Assembly: GCA_024635485.1 (NCBI GenBank)
Contig: JAGXIV010000017.1
Coordinates: 39,365-103,364 of the forward strand
Direction of reading: 5' to 3'
DNA from: a bacterium
Lineage (GTDB): Bacteria; Patescibacteriota; Gracilibacteria; BD1-5; UBA6164
DNA: 64,000 nt
Positions within the stretch are counted from its first letter, which is position 1; every line of letters begins with the position of its first letter. A program made the position numbers and the translations under genes. The notes beneath the pieces are model-generated. The model had not been told where the DNA came from, made no database searches, and saw only the letters and a list, made by a program, of their open reading frames with translations. Below, piece by piece: positions 22,667 to 35,543 of the stretch.

Positions 22667-22693
22667 CAAAAAAACTCCCAATTCAAGGAGTTT
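22667..22693 (-). terminator. rho-independent terminator
   Basis: Stem AAACTCC/GGAGTTT with an 8-base loop, followed on the minus strand by a T-run. It separates the hypothetical gene at 22701 from ftsK. Confidence 0.7.
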
Positions 22694-22700
22694 AATGCTA

Positions 22701-24062
22701 TTAATGTATAGTTTCACTGTGAGATCAGAGGTACAATTCTGGAAAGTAGTCAGCAGATTTTATTACAAAAATCTTACCATCATTGCACTTGCATTCAATA
22801 ATCATTCAGGTAATAGATTTTTCTTTTATTTTAAATGACGAAATTTTCAGTTCACTTTCAGTCTCTCAATATATTTCTCAGCTTACCATTGATTGAATTG
22901 TATAATATGTCTCTTGCGTATTTGTATTTTTTCAATTTTGCGAAATGACGATTACATCTGATTCAGTTTGGAGAACTTGTACTACATTTCTTGATATAAT
23001 ATTTATTTCTCTTTTCGGATCAGAGTTGTTTTGAGTATCTTTTGGATAATAACTTAAATTAAAAACTTCGTTTGAGGCAACTTTTCCGTCTTTTGAAATG
23101 GAAGTATCTGTATAAATCGTACATATAGTGATTCCTTTGTTTGTTTTCAGTAATTGCCTTAAAACTCAAGGTTGTTCAGAAATAATTTCTTTAGTATGAA
23201 AATTTCTTAAAAGGATTTGTAATCTTCATTTTTCTCGCTTTTCTCATTTATGATATCAATTAAATTCTAAATAAGATGTTTCGATAACATAGGGTTCCCC
23301 ATCTCTTTCAAATAATCAGTACATGTTTCACGCAAAATTTTTAATTTGATTATGATAGTTGACTTCTTCCTCCAAACAATAAATATAGAAATCTGTTGGT
23401 TGATTGGAATCTGGATAGACAGAGAGTAAATAGGTTTTTCATCAAATTATGTAAGTTTCCAAATGTTCTCCATCTATTTCAGCGAGCTCTCCTGTTTCGA
23501 GATTAAGAATGACTGTTTTTAATCCACCGGTAAAAAATAAATAAGAATCTAGTTTTGTATAATAGTCATCACGCAAATTTATTTCAGCATATATCTCTCA
23601 ATCTAATTGTAGAGTATGGATTCCTTCAGTTTTTGATTTATATACTACATAGGAATCTCATGAAGCAGTCAAGTCATATTCACTTTCGATATTTCAAGAC
23701 TCTAATGCTTCATATATTTTATATCGCGTAAGGCAATCTATGACGCAAGCTCTATATTCTCACGCAGCTAGCTCAATAAATGATGGAGGAATACTCATTT
23801 CTAATTCCTGCATTGCTGCAGTAAAATCTAATTTTTGAAAAAAATCTTCAAAATCTTGTGGAGTAATTTTACTCAACGCTTGAAATCAAATTTTATCTAC
23901 TTCTCAAAATTCCAAAGCTTGATTCAAAGCCTTCTGAACTGGAGCTCAAAATCTTTCAATAATTTTTTTTTGAAAATCATTTGAATCGTGTATTACACTT
24001 AATAATCAATCAAGTCAGTTTTTAATTTCTTCTCTACTTCAATTTGGAGTATTACTTGTCAT
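22701..24062 (-). CDS. hypothetical protein, helical N-terminus and beta-rich C-terminal region
   Basis: 453 residues. The first 110 are helical and charged; the remainder is a succession of short beta strands and turns with aromatic residues (YVVYKSKTEGIHTLQLDGEIY, TYIIGGKTYLLSVYP), suggestive of a propeller or similar beta fold. No signal peptide, no catalytic motif recognised. Its start lies one base after the stop of the gene at 24064, so the two are one unit; that neighbour has a similar beta-rich tail. Function unknown. Confidence 0.6.
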
Positions 24063-24063
24063 A

Positions 24064-24888
24064 TTAATTAAATTTAGTTGGAACTGTTTGTTCTTCAGTA
24101 TCACTTAGGTCATAGACTTGAGAATTTTTTAATTTTTGTAAAGCAGAAAAATTTTCTCAGTCATAATCGATAAATAAACTTTTTCATGTATCTAAAAATA
24201 ATCTTAGTGTAGAATTATTTATCATTTCTCAAGTAAGAAATCAAATTGCTTGAATGTATTTTTGAGTTATATCTAGAATATTTTTACTTCCATCCATATT
24301 TTTTATTATTTGAATAAGGTTTTCTCCTAAAATAATTTTTTCTCATGAATGTTCTTCAAAAGTTGTAGAGTGTTTTTGAACATGAAGTAGATATATATTT
24401 CAATTTAAGTTAATTGAATCATAATAACGAGATTTTTGGTATTCTCCTCATTTCAGCTCTAATTCATTTAAAGATAGAATTCAACTCAAAGAATTAAAGA
24501 AAATGTTTCAGACTTTTATAAAACGTAAATGACAAAATTCTTCTCATGTAATAAACAACACGTCTAAATTTTTTGAAGAAAGATAATTACAATATTCTTG
24601 AGAAAAATTACAACATTCTCACAAATAGAATATTTGTCACAAATCTTGGTTAGTAGGTTTTAGGTATGAAAAATCAATTTCTTTTAAAAGCTTCATAGCT
24701 TCGAGAGACTCAAGTATAGAAATTGTTTTGAGTTTCGCTGCTTCTAAAACTTCTGGTGATATACTTAAATCTGGATATCCATGTTTATAACTAATACGGG
24801 CAATAGCTGTATGAGTGGGTGGAGATGAAAATTTTAAATCTGGAGTTTCTTCTCTATTTGCATGAGTATATTGACTAGAATTCACCAT
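24064..24888 (-). CDS. hypothetical protein, partner of the downstream gene
   Basis: 274 residues. N-terminal 80 residues are polar with a helical stretch (SPEVLEAAKLKTISILESLEAMK); the rest alternates short strands (NLDVLFITGEEF, NLNGNIYLLHVQKHS, TLRLFLDTGKSLFIDYDG), resembling the beta-rich part of the protein encoded next to it. Stop TAA is separated from the next ATG by one base, implying coupled translation. No family recognised. Confidence 0.55.
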
Positions 24889-24928
24889 AATTTTTATTTT
24901 TGAGAAAGTTTTATAATTTTAATCTAAT

Positions 24929-24961
24929 AAAAAAAGAGACTTTTGCAAATCTCTTTTTTTA
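24929..24961 (-). terminator. rho-independent terminator
   Basis: Stem AAAAAGAGA/TCTCTTTTT with a 10-base loop, after the small gene at 24974. It has only a few GC pairs, but the A/T runs are long. Confidence 0.6.
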
Positions 24962-24973
24962 TATTGTAATAAA

Positions 24974-25180
24974 TTATGCTGCTATCATATAATCTTTTTT
25001 GATTGCTTGAGCTGTTTGATTTTCTGCTGCGCCAAACATTTTAGCAAGTCTGGCTGTTATTGCAATAGATTCAAGTTTTTGCACTGCTTCGAGCGCTGCA
25101 TTAATACTCTTGTTATATTGTCAGAGTGCTTCAGAAACTTCAGAAGAAAGATTTAGATTTTGTGTTTGTGTATTTTTCAT
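24974..25180 (-). CDS. small helical protein
   Basis: 68 residues, strongly helical and alanine-rich: SEVSEALGQYNKSINAALEAV and ITARLAKMFGAAENQTAQAI. No membrane segment. It sits 33 bases after the M23 wall protein gene and ahead of a terminator. No family recognised; too short to predict a role. Confidence 0.5.
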
Positions 25181-25213
25181 GGGTGTGTAATTATTGTAAT
25201 TATAATAAATGTT

Positions 25214-27574
25214 TTAATTTCTCGCTACCGTTAGTTGTCACTGGGCATGTAAGGTGGCATTGAGAAAATAAGTAGCTTCTCATCTAGTAATATTTTTTTG
25301 TGGTTGGAAATAATTTGACCCGAACTGGTCTTTCCATTCATAACTTTTCCCTACTATACTTGCTAGCTTGGATTCAGTCTCTGGTTCCATGTCTCTATAA
25401 TCTCTCGAAGTTGCATCTATGACACTCATTCAGAGATATTTATAATTTAGTTTTACAAAATCTTCTCGAGAAATATAGCTCGTATTTCCACTTGGTTCTG
25501 CTGCAAGTTCTTTAAGTCTTGGTCGTAGTACTGCATTATTTTGAATACTATTTCTAATCCAAGTTACTGCATCTTTTTGAGTAAGATCTCTATCTTCTAA
25601 AAAGTATCACTTATTTACTCAAGACACTATTCCAGCTTGTATCATACTAATTACTGAATCATAATATGGGTATGATTGTACCAAACCTGTTGGAGTAGAA
25701 ACTTGAATTTTTTCTTTTGCAAGAAGTCACTTATTACTATTTAAACTGACATTTGTATTATTTTGACTGAGTGATCTATATTCAAAGAGTAACAGACCTC
25801 AGATTGTATCAGAATAGTTAAATGTAAGTGAATCTGTAAATTCTTCATCATAACATCTTCTTTTGTATATTTGAAAAATATCCTTTATTTCTCATCTTTT
25901 AATACAATATTGTATATCTCAATCATTTTCATTTTCAAATGTAAAGCTTCATTTATATTCTGCTTTTAACATATTATTTCCATACTGATCTTTCATTAGT
26001 ACAACACCAGGAGTACTTTCTCATAATACTACTTTATCTTTTATGTAGAGTTTTGAACTTTGTACTTCAGGGGTCTTTCAAGCTCAGGTAACGGTCACAG
26101 AAAGTGTTTTTACTACTTTTTCTCCTACTTTGATATCTATAGAAGTATATCCTGAACTTAGACCAGTAATCGTAATGTCTCTTGTACCATTTACAAAGTT
26201 ATAAAAACTTTTTGGAAAAACAGAAACTTTTGTTTCATCATAGTCAAAACTAATATTTCAAGGAGTGCTTCATTTAAATGGTTTTCCTCTTCTATCAAGT
26301 ATTTCTAATGTAGTTACTTTATTTTCATTTTGTGATATCTGAGATATAGGACTAATGAAATTTAGTTGGAATGAATCAAGAAATTCTTTTACTTCTCTTG
26401 CTTCTATCTCTTCTCGAGTTAAGAGTTTTTCTCTTGATATAGTTTTTGTGACTACTTCACTCGTGTTATTTACTGTTTCAGTATTTGAATCAAGGTTATT
26501 TGTTTCTCCTGCTACATATTCTAATGATGAGTAATCTTTTTTAGCTTGATCTCTTGTTTTTGGTCCAAACCAACCAGCTCCATCATCACTCCAAGATTGT
26601 ATAACATTGCTTGCAAGTTGATATTGTATTACAGAGCCTTCTACATCTTTGTAGTCTCCATTAATTTCTCCAGAATAATATCCAAGTTTCGTCATTACTC
26701 GTTGAACAGCTCGAACATCATTAGAGTCTCAATATTCATAATAGACTGTTACATTAAAGATATATTCATCACCATCTTTAAATGTATTACTATTAGTTGG
26801 TGTAGTATTTTTTGTAACATTAGTTGTACTCGAACTAATTTTATCTAAAATTGCGCCATTGGTTTCTAGGAAAGCGAGAGGATCAAGAGTATTTTTGGCA
26901 AGTTCACCAAAACATACTCATTTCTCAGTTATTTCATAGTATGAATACGGACACGCACTATAATCATAATAATACGGATGAAATGGAGTTTTTAAATCAA
27001 TTTGAAAGTGTAAATGGTTTCATGTTGAATTCCCAGTACTTCAAACTTCTCCAATATTTAATCATACATTTACTTTTTGCCCCTTTGTTACAAAGCTCTT
27101 AGAAAGATGCGCGTAGTTTGATACTACATATTTTCATCTGATTTCATGTTCGATTGATATATAATTTCCCCAAGCAAGATCTTTTCAAGCTTCAATAACC
27201 GTTCCATTTGCAATTGCATAGACAGGAGTTCATTTTGCAGTTGCAATATCGGTACCTTGATGTCATCCATTTCCTTGATCCCATCAATATTTATAACTTC
27301 ATCCCCAAAGTACCGTATAGATTCTTGTAAAATCATTATACCCACCTCCTAAAGAGGCATACTTTTCATATTGATCGGTATGTAAAAGTGGGAAATCTTG
27401 TTTACAATTAGAAGCTAATGTTCAAAACTCTTCAAATCTACATTCAAGTTTTGACATCGTCTTTAATGGATAAATGATATCATCAGATCCAGCGTATGAT
27501 ACTCCAGGTATTAAATCTATAAAAAAGAATAATAGCAGGAGTATACTCGATGTTTTTTGTATTTTTGTATTCAT
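25214..27574 (-). CDS. secreted cell-wall protein: M23 metallopeptidase, peptidoglycan-binding-like and SLH-like domains
   Basis: 786 residues. Signal peptide (about 1-28, ending GVSYAG). An M23 (LytM) domain lies at about 90-215: GGHQGTDIATAKGTPVYAIANG with the zinc His and Asp, and the second site NHLHFQID. A peptidoglycan-binding-like segment follows (DVRAVQRVMTKLGYYSGEING), then beta-rich Ig-like sequence (VTTLEILDRRGKPF; DITITGLSSGYTSIDIKVG), and at the C-terminus repeats like S-layer homology domains (YPYYDSVISMIQAGIVSG; ITRGEATYFLNATL). M23 enzymes cut peptide cross-bridges in peptidoglycan; all metal ligands look intact. Divergent from lgt. Confidence 0.88.
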
Positions 27575-27782
27575 ACAAGTGTTTTAGAAATATTATATTC
27601 AAGCGAGATATCTTTTTAATTTCTTTGACCAGCTATTGTATTTGGTTAGAATAGAGTAGCATTTCAGAAAAACATCTTTATTGACTAATTATTATATGTG
27701 TACATAATTTATTTCTGTAAATATATTACAACATAATTAATTACTATTGTCAAATATCTCATTCATTTTATAAAACATTCCT

Positions 27783-28535
27783 ATGAAAATCTTTGAATTA
27801 AATCTCTTTGGATTTACTATTGCTCCTACATACTACGGATTAATGTATATCTTATGATTTTTGTATGGTTTATGGTTCTTGAAGAAAAGCTGAAGATATA
27901 CTGACAAACAACAAGAAAATCTCTTTTTATATATATTTACATGAGTATTAATTGGATGAAGAATTTGATATATTCTATTCTATAATTTATCTTCATATAT
28001 AGCTCATCCACTCAATATATTTAAATTCTGGGAGGGGGGAATGAGTTTTCATTGAGGTTTTTTATGAGTTGTTATAGCTCTTATACTTTTTACTAGAAAA
28101 TATAAGACTCCTTTTTGGAAACTTGCGGATGATATTGCACTTATAATACCAGTAGGTCTTTTTTTTGGAAGAATTGGAAACTATCTTAACAAAGAACTTT
28201 TGGGCTTTCCATATTCCTGATTACTTGCAGTTCAGACAAATGATGGTTCATACTTCCCTTCTCCCCTCATAGAAGCCTTATTAGAATGACTTATAATATT
28301 TGTTATTCTTAATATTGTAGTACGTCAACAAAAATTTTCATGACAAATTGCAGCTCTATTTCTTGTTCTCTATGGAATATTTAGAACTTTTGTAGAACTT
28401 TTTATTCGTCTTCCTGATCCTCAAATTTGATATTATTTTTGATTTTTTACACAAGGAAGTTTTTTAAGTATGCCTATGATTCTCGTTTGAATAATCTTAT
28501 ATATTTATCTCAAAAATAATGATACAGCAAAATAA
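27783..28535 (+). CDS. lgt: prolipoprotein diacylglyceryl transferase
   Basis: 250 residues, multi-pass membrane protein. Family motifs: FWEGGMSFHGGFLG, and GRIGNYLNKELLGFP, matching the Lgt signature GRIGNFINGE with small changes (Leu and Lys replacing Ile and Gly). The essential His of the FHGG motif is present. Lgt attaches diacylglycerol to the lipobox Cys of preproteins, for example the lipoprotein at 12826. The end overlaps the start of the rhomboid gene by 17 bases, implying coupled translation. Confidence 0.93.
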
Positions 28536-29070
28536 ATATACAGTATCAAATGCGCTTATAGCTATTTCTATTGTTTTTACTCTCTTGAGTTTTTACTACC
28601 CACTTGCTCAAAACTTATGATTAAGTAATTATGATTTCAATGCATGAAACTATGTACTGTGGTTCATACAACTCTTTAGTTCAAACTTTATTCACTGATG
28701 ACTCATGCATCTTTTATTCAATAGTATTTTTATATATTATTTTTGAAATATTGTTGAGATTATTATAGGAAAAAAGAAGATGATTTTATTTTTTGTGTTA
28801 AACGCGATATTTACTTGAATCTGAATTACTTTTTTAAGTTCTGGGATAACAATATGAATTAGTGGATTTGCTCTTGCTTTACTCAGTTACTATACCATAG
28901 AACTCTGGAATAAAAATAATCCAGAATATAAATGATGAATTACTGCTATTATTATTAATATAGCTATTTGATTTACTCCATGAATTAGCTTTCTCTGACA
29001 TTTTCTCTGAATGATATTTGGTTGATTATATTGGTGCATAAATAGATATGTATTTAATTGACAAAGATAA
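28519..29070 (+). CDS. rhomboid-family intramembrane serine protease
   Basis: 183 residues, about six transmembrane helices. Rhomboid motifs: FIHGGLMHLLFNSIFIYYFG in the L1/TM2 region, the catalytic Ser in GISGFALALLSYY (usual GxSG), and the His in SFLGHFLGMIFGGLYW (usual HxxG). Rhomboids cut other membrane proteins within or near the bilayer. The ATG lies inside the end of lgt. Catalytic Ser and His both appear present, so it is probably active. Confidence 0.9.
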
Positions 29071-29111
29071 TTATATAACTATTATAAATTAACTAATTTT
29101 TAAATAATTAT

Positions 29112-32100
29112 ATGCCTCAGGTCAATTCACATTGAATAGACTCTCCCTCTTCTCCACTTCATAAATTTTGAAATATTCTCAGAATTTGAGTAGTATCACT
29201 ATGACTTTCTCTTTCCACTTCTCAAGCTGTAGCAGAAACTCAAGAATCTCTGAATCAGCTTATGTATTGTGATTTTTGACCCTTAGATTTATCTCAAATT
29301 ACCACGGATTATACAGTAGTATCGTGAGATACTCTATGAAAAATCGCACTCAAAAATAATGTCCCTATTCAAGATTTACTGCTTGTATGGAATTATCTCA
29401 ATCCAGAAAGAAATGAAAATAGTATTCAGATATGAGAAGTATTTTCTATTCCAAAATCAGATGATGAAACACTTGTAAAGATCTCACTTTATAGAGAACA
29501 AATTCAGAAAGAACAGGATTTTAAAAAAGTAATTGAGTATTGGCAAACAGATCAGGAAGATAAAATTCTTGAACAATTTTGATATAATATTTTTCCTACA
29601 CAACCAACAGGACTTGGAATTCAAGATTTTAATAATTCAATACTTCGTGAGTATACTAAATCGCCACGAGCCTATGGTCCTAGAGTAGTAGATATCGATC
29701 TACAGAAGTTAGTTATATGTGCAAATTTGAGTCGTTCTGCAGATAGATATGCTATATGACTCAGTGATGAACTTCCTGAAGATGTAATGCAGTGGCTGTT
29801 ACAACAAAATATGGACGCATGGATGTTTACTGAGTGATATACAAAGATATGATATACTCAAAAACTCAATGCACGAGAAATGTTTACATGAAGACTATCA
29901 AAATGATCAAATCCTATACTTGTAAGTGAGCGAGATAATTATGAGAGCTATCTTGTAGAAATGCAGGAGTATTTTAAGACACAGTGAGTAGTAGGAACAA
30001 AAATCCCAGCTTTCTTTTTGTATACCAATGCAATTCCTTCAATTAATGCTTATAAAAATTGAGAAAATCCAAATTCTCATGTTTTTTCGTATATGTGAGA
30101 AAGTATAAATGATCCATTTAGAGCAGATGAATTTATGCCAATTTCAAATGGAAGAGTTTTAAATACTTTTCAAGATGGTATGAGTGTCCTTGATTATTTA
30201 AGCTATGTTTCTCAGGATTTATGAGGAATGTTTAATTCTCTTTCTCCTGCTTCTTTCAATAAAATACAATCAAATCTTGTAAAATATGCTCCTTATATAG
30301 AATTCTATATTAACTGAGAAAAAATTGATATAGAAGCTGAGTTTGCAAATCCAAGTATCGGAATCAATACAACAGATATGATTCAATTTTGATGAAGTAT
30401 TGTTTTTGATTGATTCCATGTGAACACTTCAGAAAATGAAGATCTCAGAGAAAATATGAATATGCGTTTACTTCCTCTGTGGTCAGTTTTATCTCTTGAA
30501 GTATACTTTCCAACAGAAATATTAGAAACACCAGACTCTATACTAGATTTGGCTTATACATCAAACTATTGAGATATTTTACAAAAAATTGAGAAACAAG
30601 ATGTATTTGATCTCAGAGAATGAGATGATATAAAAGCAGTTATTTTAGATGTCATTGCGCAAGAAGAGTTTTGAATAGATAGTTACTGAGAGTTAACTAT
30701 AGAACAAAGCGAAACAGCACAAGAATACTACAGACTTCAATCACTGGCGTATCAAATGTATTGATACCAAACAAATGGTGGAGCAGAGTGGAATGCAAGT
30801 GCGACAAAGGTAAACGCTCCAATGTATTATTTTAATACAGAAAATATTCAACAGGTATATAACGAATATATTTTTCGAAAAAAAAGTGACTATTATAAAA
30901 GCTTACGAGTTAACTGTGAAAACTGAGAATTACAAAGGCTTCCATTTTTCCAAATTCAATTTTTTCCTGGAGATAGTTCTACAAGTTTATTGTATCAATT
31001 ACAATATCAATTACATTATACACATCCAGAACTTGCTAAAAAATTATCTGACTTTGATCGAATTCAAAAAAATGCTTTCATAAAGAGTATTTTTTGAGAA
31101 GAGGTTGCTTCATGAAACTTTCCTGCTTGAAAATCAATGCTTGTTTGAATAGAGAAAGTAACAGTTTTAATAGAGCTTTTATGAGTAGATATATTTGAAA
31201 CTGATTTTATACTCCAGGATGAAAATGGAAACAGAACGATAGATACAGATTTAATAGCTGCATCTACGACGAATCCTACGATGCAGTATCTACTCAGTTA
31301 TATCTTAGCAAGTGAGTCTTATATACCTTGATTTGATGAATCTCTGTGAGAATTTTATAGAGAAACATTTTGGATGCTCTTTGATAATACACTGACCTCA
31401 AGAAGATGACTTAAAGATATTTTTTATTATGTTCAACAAGCTTGATATACACAAAAAATAAATACTGAACTCAAAAAATATTGAATTTCTGAAATATTGT
31501 CAGACGCATGACTTCCAACTTGAGCTCCGACTATTAGTTCATTTTGAGATTTTCAATTTCGTTTTTTTAACCTTTTTGAAAAAAATTACAAAGATAAATG
31601 GCCAGGAAATAATCTCTCATCAAATATAGAGACAATCCTTGCACCTGAAAGTCCTTACACAAAATATATAGATACAATTGCAAGCACAAATCCTAATATT
31701 GTAGCTCAAGATTTAGAAATACTGCATCAAATTTTAGAACTTATAAGTGGAGATATTATTAATTGAAATGGCTGAAAAATCTATGATCTTATGAAAGATT
31801 TAATGAGACTTGATAATGGAACCCATAGTAACATCATTTGAAAAATACTTTCCATCGAAATGATGAATGTAAAGATGACAGAACATTTTGAAAATATTGC
31901 CACACAAATTACTCTTTCTGGTTGAAGTTTAGAGAATTTTAATGATGACATGAGGAGAAGATTTGCTATCACTGCAATGTTTACAAACAACATGAGTGAG
32001 TGAAAAGAGATACTTGCTATCACAGAAAACTATATAGCAAGACTCATCCTTACACTGGACGAGATATATCCGAATGTGAGAACGAAAGAATTTCCAGAAA

Positions 32101-33056
32101 TGAAAAAATGATCTTGAATGTTAGATCAATTAGAATACTGAAATGGAAAATTTAGAGAAAATATGTGAATATATCTAGAAATGCTCTCACAATATCCTCA
32201 AACATGAGATGTAGTATTAGCAAATCAAGAACTTAGTAAACTCACAGAATTTACAGAAAATTATACTAAAACAGTATTAAATTTCTTGGATAACGATATT
32301 TTTGAAGAAATACTTCGTGAAAATAATAAAGACACTTCTATTATTCCTACACTTCCAGAATTTCAATGAGCAAATGATTCATATTTCAAGAGTCTTTTTC
32401 GATATGTGAATAATTATGAGAGTGTTTCCAAAAGAATTGAGAGACCAGAATTAGTTCTAAATGACTTAGTAGCTCTTTGAATATTAGCTCAAGTTCTTTT
32501 AGGTATGGGTGTAAGAGCGCCTTTTGTATTAATTGAATTTTGGATAAGTAGGACTATAAAATTAAATAAAAAAAGAAAAAAGAATATTATAAAATGAGAT
32601 AAAAAAAGAAAAAAAATTAAAGATAATAGGAATATATGAAATGCCAAAAAAGTACTTACTAGAGCTGTTTCAAAGGTACAAGATACAGAAATAAATGATT
32701 ATCTTATGAAAAGAAATAATCAACAAATAGACTCAGATTATAAAGTGAAGAGTCAAACAATGAAAGGATTTCCTTTAAATTGAGAATTATTAGATGGAAA
32801 TTATCTCATTACAAAAAGTGATGGAATAAAAGATTATACATCATTTGAGAATTATGAAGATTTAATTCTTACAAATGACCCAAAACATCCAGAATCTTTT
32901 AATTATAAGGATTGAAATTATCAGTTTTTTGATCCTCTTACTCAAATTGTAAGAAATGCCTATGCAGAAATATTATCTAAGAAAGTAGATGAACCTAAAA
33001 TTCCATATATACTAAGCTCTGAGTTTAGAGTAGAAAATAAAATTGCTGCTGAATAA
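29112..33056 (+). CDS. very large exported LysM-domain protein
   Basis: 1,314 residues. N-terminal hydrophobic signal (about 23-42, ending SQAVAE), then one LysM domain at about 60-110 (DYTVVSGDTLGKIALKNNV, QIGEVFSIP), which binds peptidoglycan. The long remainder has no recognised domain but is well structured, with aromatic-rich helical stretches. A second hydrophobic segment near residues 1125-1150 is followed by a strongly basic stretch (KLNKKRKKNIIKGDKKRKK), so the C-terminal 170 residues may be cytoplasmic, making the protein span the membrane. About 60 glycines are UGA-coded. It follows the rhomboid gene by 41 bases and ends at a terminator. Confidence 0.8.
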
Positions 33057-33088
33057 AAAAGAAGGAAAATAATTTCCTTCTTTTTTTA
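33055..33088. terminator. bidirectional rho-independent terminator
   Basis: Stem GAAGGAAA/TTTCCTTC with a 4-base loop and A-run and T-run flanks between the convergent LysM gene and topA. Confidence 0.88.
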
Positions 33089-33089
33089 T

Positions 33090-35381
33090 TTACGCATCTA
33101 CTTCTTCTGATTCACTTGCTTCTGCCATTCTGGCATTGAGCTCATCCCAGACATCTTTTGGGATATTTTTTGCTATTTTGACATCTGGATAATTCTTGGC
33201 TGCAAGAAATGGTCCTCTTCGTGATCATTTTACCACCATTTCTTCCCCTGTTTCTTCATCGACTAAAAGTCATTTTTTTGCGAGTATTTCTTCTAAGAGC
33301 TCATCTTTTTCTGATTTAATCTTCCCTATCCATTTTACTTTTGGATACTCACTAGAAGCCAGAAAAGGTCCAAATCTCCCTACTTTTACTACAACAGTTC
33401 CTTCTATTCCATCTGGACAAGGTTTTCCTTCGTATTTTGCTCGAAGTCCATCAAGCATATCACGCTCTTCTTTTGGTTGTTCTATATGTTTACATTCTGG
33501 GTAATTTGAACATCCTATAAACTTTCATGCTTTTGAGAATTTATATACAAGTTCATTTTCACATAATGGACATTTTTTTCATACAAGTTCTACAACTTTT
33601 TCTGCTTTTTCACCTGCTTCTTCTATACTCTTTTTGAGTGTTCCTTCCCAAAACTTGGAAAGCATTGTTTGAAATTTTACTTTTCACTCTGCAATGGTAT
33701 CAAATTCCTCTTCGACAGATTTAGTAAAGCTGTACTCCATCATTTGTGTAAAATATTCTTGAAGAAAATCTGTTACAGTAAATGCTGTTTCTGTAGGATG
33801 AAGGTATTTTTTATCTTTTTTTTCTACATATCATCGATCAATAATTGTAGATATAGTTGGTGCATATGTAGAAGGTCTTCCGATTCATTCAGCCTCAAGT
33901 TTTTTAACGAGACTGGCTTCGGTAAATCGAGCTGGTGGACGAGAAAAAGTTTGTACTCAGATTATATTTTTTGAAAGAGCTTTTTCTCCTTCTTGAATTG
34001 CTGGAAGTACTCCACTGTCTTCTACTTCATCTTCTTCATCATCATTTCATTCAATATAGAGTGTCATAAACCCATCAAATTTAATAACTTCTCCTTTACT
34101 GGTCCATGTTTGATTTGATGCTTTATCTGGGGAAAAATGATACGTTGTAACTTCCACAATAGCATCCTCCATTTGACTTGCAAGAGTTCGTTTCCAAATA
34201 AGTGTATAGAGTTTGAGTTGTTGTGCATCTAAATCTCATTTCAGACTTTCTGGAGTTCGAGAGAGATCTGTTGGTCTGATGGCTTCATGAGCTTCTTGTG
34301 CTCCTGCTGATTTCGTTGTGTAGGTTCTTTTCTTATGATATTGTTTTCCAAATGTTTTTGTGATAACTTCTTTTGCTTCTCAAAGTGCAAGTTCTGAGAG
34401 ATTCATACTATCTGTTCTCATATATGTAATGAGTCATTGCCTCTCTCCATTTCATAAATCAATTCCTTCATAAAGTTTTTGTGCTACCATCATGGTTTGT
34501 TTCACTCCAAATCCAAATTTTCTTGCACCTTCTTGTTGGAGAGTTGAAGTTGTGAACGGAGCACCTGGAGATCTTTTAGAATCTTTTTTTACACTTTCTT
34601 TAAGAGTAAATTCAAGCTCCGAAGGATGAGAAAGCTCGAGCATATCTTTTTTATTCTTTGACTCTTTTATACTCGTAATATTATCAATAAGTGTAGAGAG
34701 TATTTTCTGTACATCTTCTTTTGATTTAAGTTTCTTAACTTTTCCATCAACTTTTGAAAATATTGCAGAAAAAACACTTCAGCTAAAATCAAGCTGGACT
34801 GTTATTTTCCAACTTTCTACAGGCTTAAATGCAATAATCTCTCTTTCTTTTTCTACGATAAGCTTAACAGCCACTGATTGTACACGTCACGCAGAAAGAC
34901 CTTTTCTAATTTTCTTCCATAATACCGGAGAAACCTTGTATCAAACGAGTCTATCAAGGAGTCTTCTTGCTTGTTGAGCATCTACTAAATCTATATCAAT
35001 GGTTCTTGGATTTTCTACTGCCTTCAGTATTGCAGTTTTTGTAATTTCATGAAATACAATTCTCTGAGTTACCGCAGGATCTAAATCAAGTGCCTTACAT
35101 AAATGCCATCAAATAGCCTCTCATTCTCTATCTTCATCGGTAGCTATCCATACAGTCTGAGCTCATTTTGCTAATTTCTTCAAGTTATTTACTGTTTTTT
35201 CTTTATCTTCTGAAATATTATATTCTGGTTCAAAGTTATTATCTATATCTATTCATAGACTTTTTTGTGGAAGATCTCTAATATGTCACATAGAAGCTAC
35301 TACTTGATAGTCTTTTCCTAAAAATTTTTCTATAGTTTTTCATTTTGCTGGTGATTCCACGATTACGAGATTTTTTGCCAT
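33090..35381 (-). CDS. topA: DNA topoisomerase I
   Basis: 763 residues. TOPRIM domain ([34 protein letters not shown]), the gate region, and the active Tyr320 in YMRTDSM. EAIRPTD and [12 protein letters not shown] follow. After the core comes one C4 zinc finger ([24 protein letters not shown]) and two repeats of the [10 protein letters not shown] / [12 protein letters not shown] type. It relaxes negative supercoils. ATG start [14 protein letters not shown] fits the family exactly. Terminates at the shared hairpin downstream. Confidence 0.96.
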
Positions 35382-35543
35382 GTTTGTGTATTTTTTGTAT
35401 AGTATATCAACACTACTTTATAAGCTTTGATTTTTATGTCAAAAAAAAATAGTTCTTCTTAATATCTATGTATTTTTTTCAAGTACTATTTCTAATTTAA
35501 CAACTTGTACTGCAAAAGTATATTAGAGTAAGGACAAAAAAGA

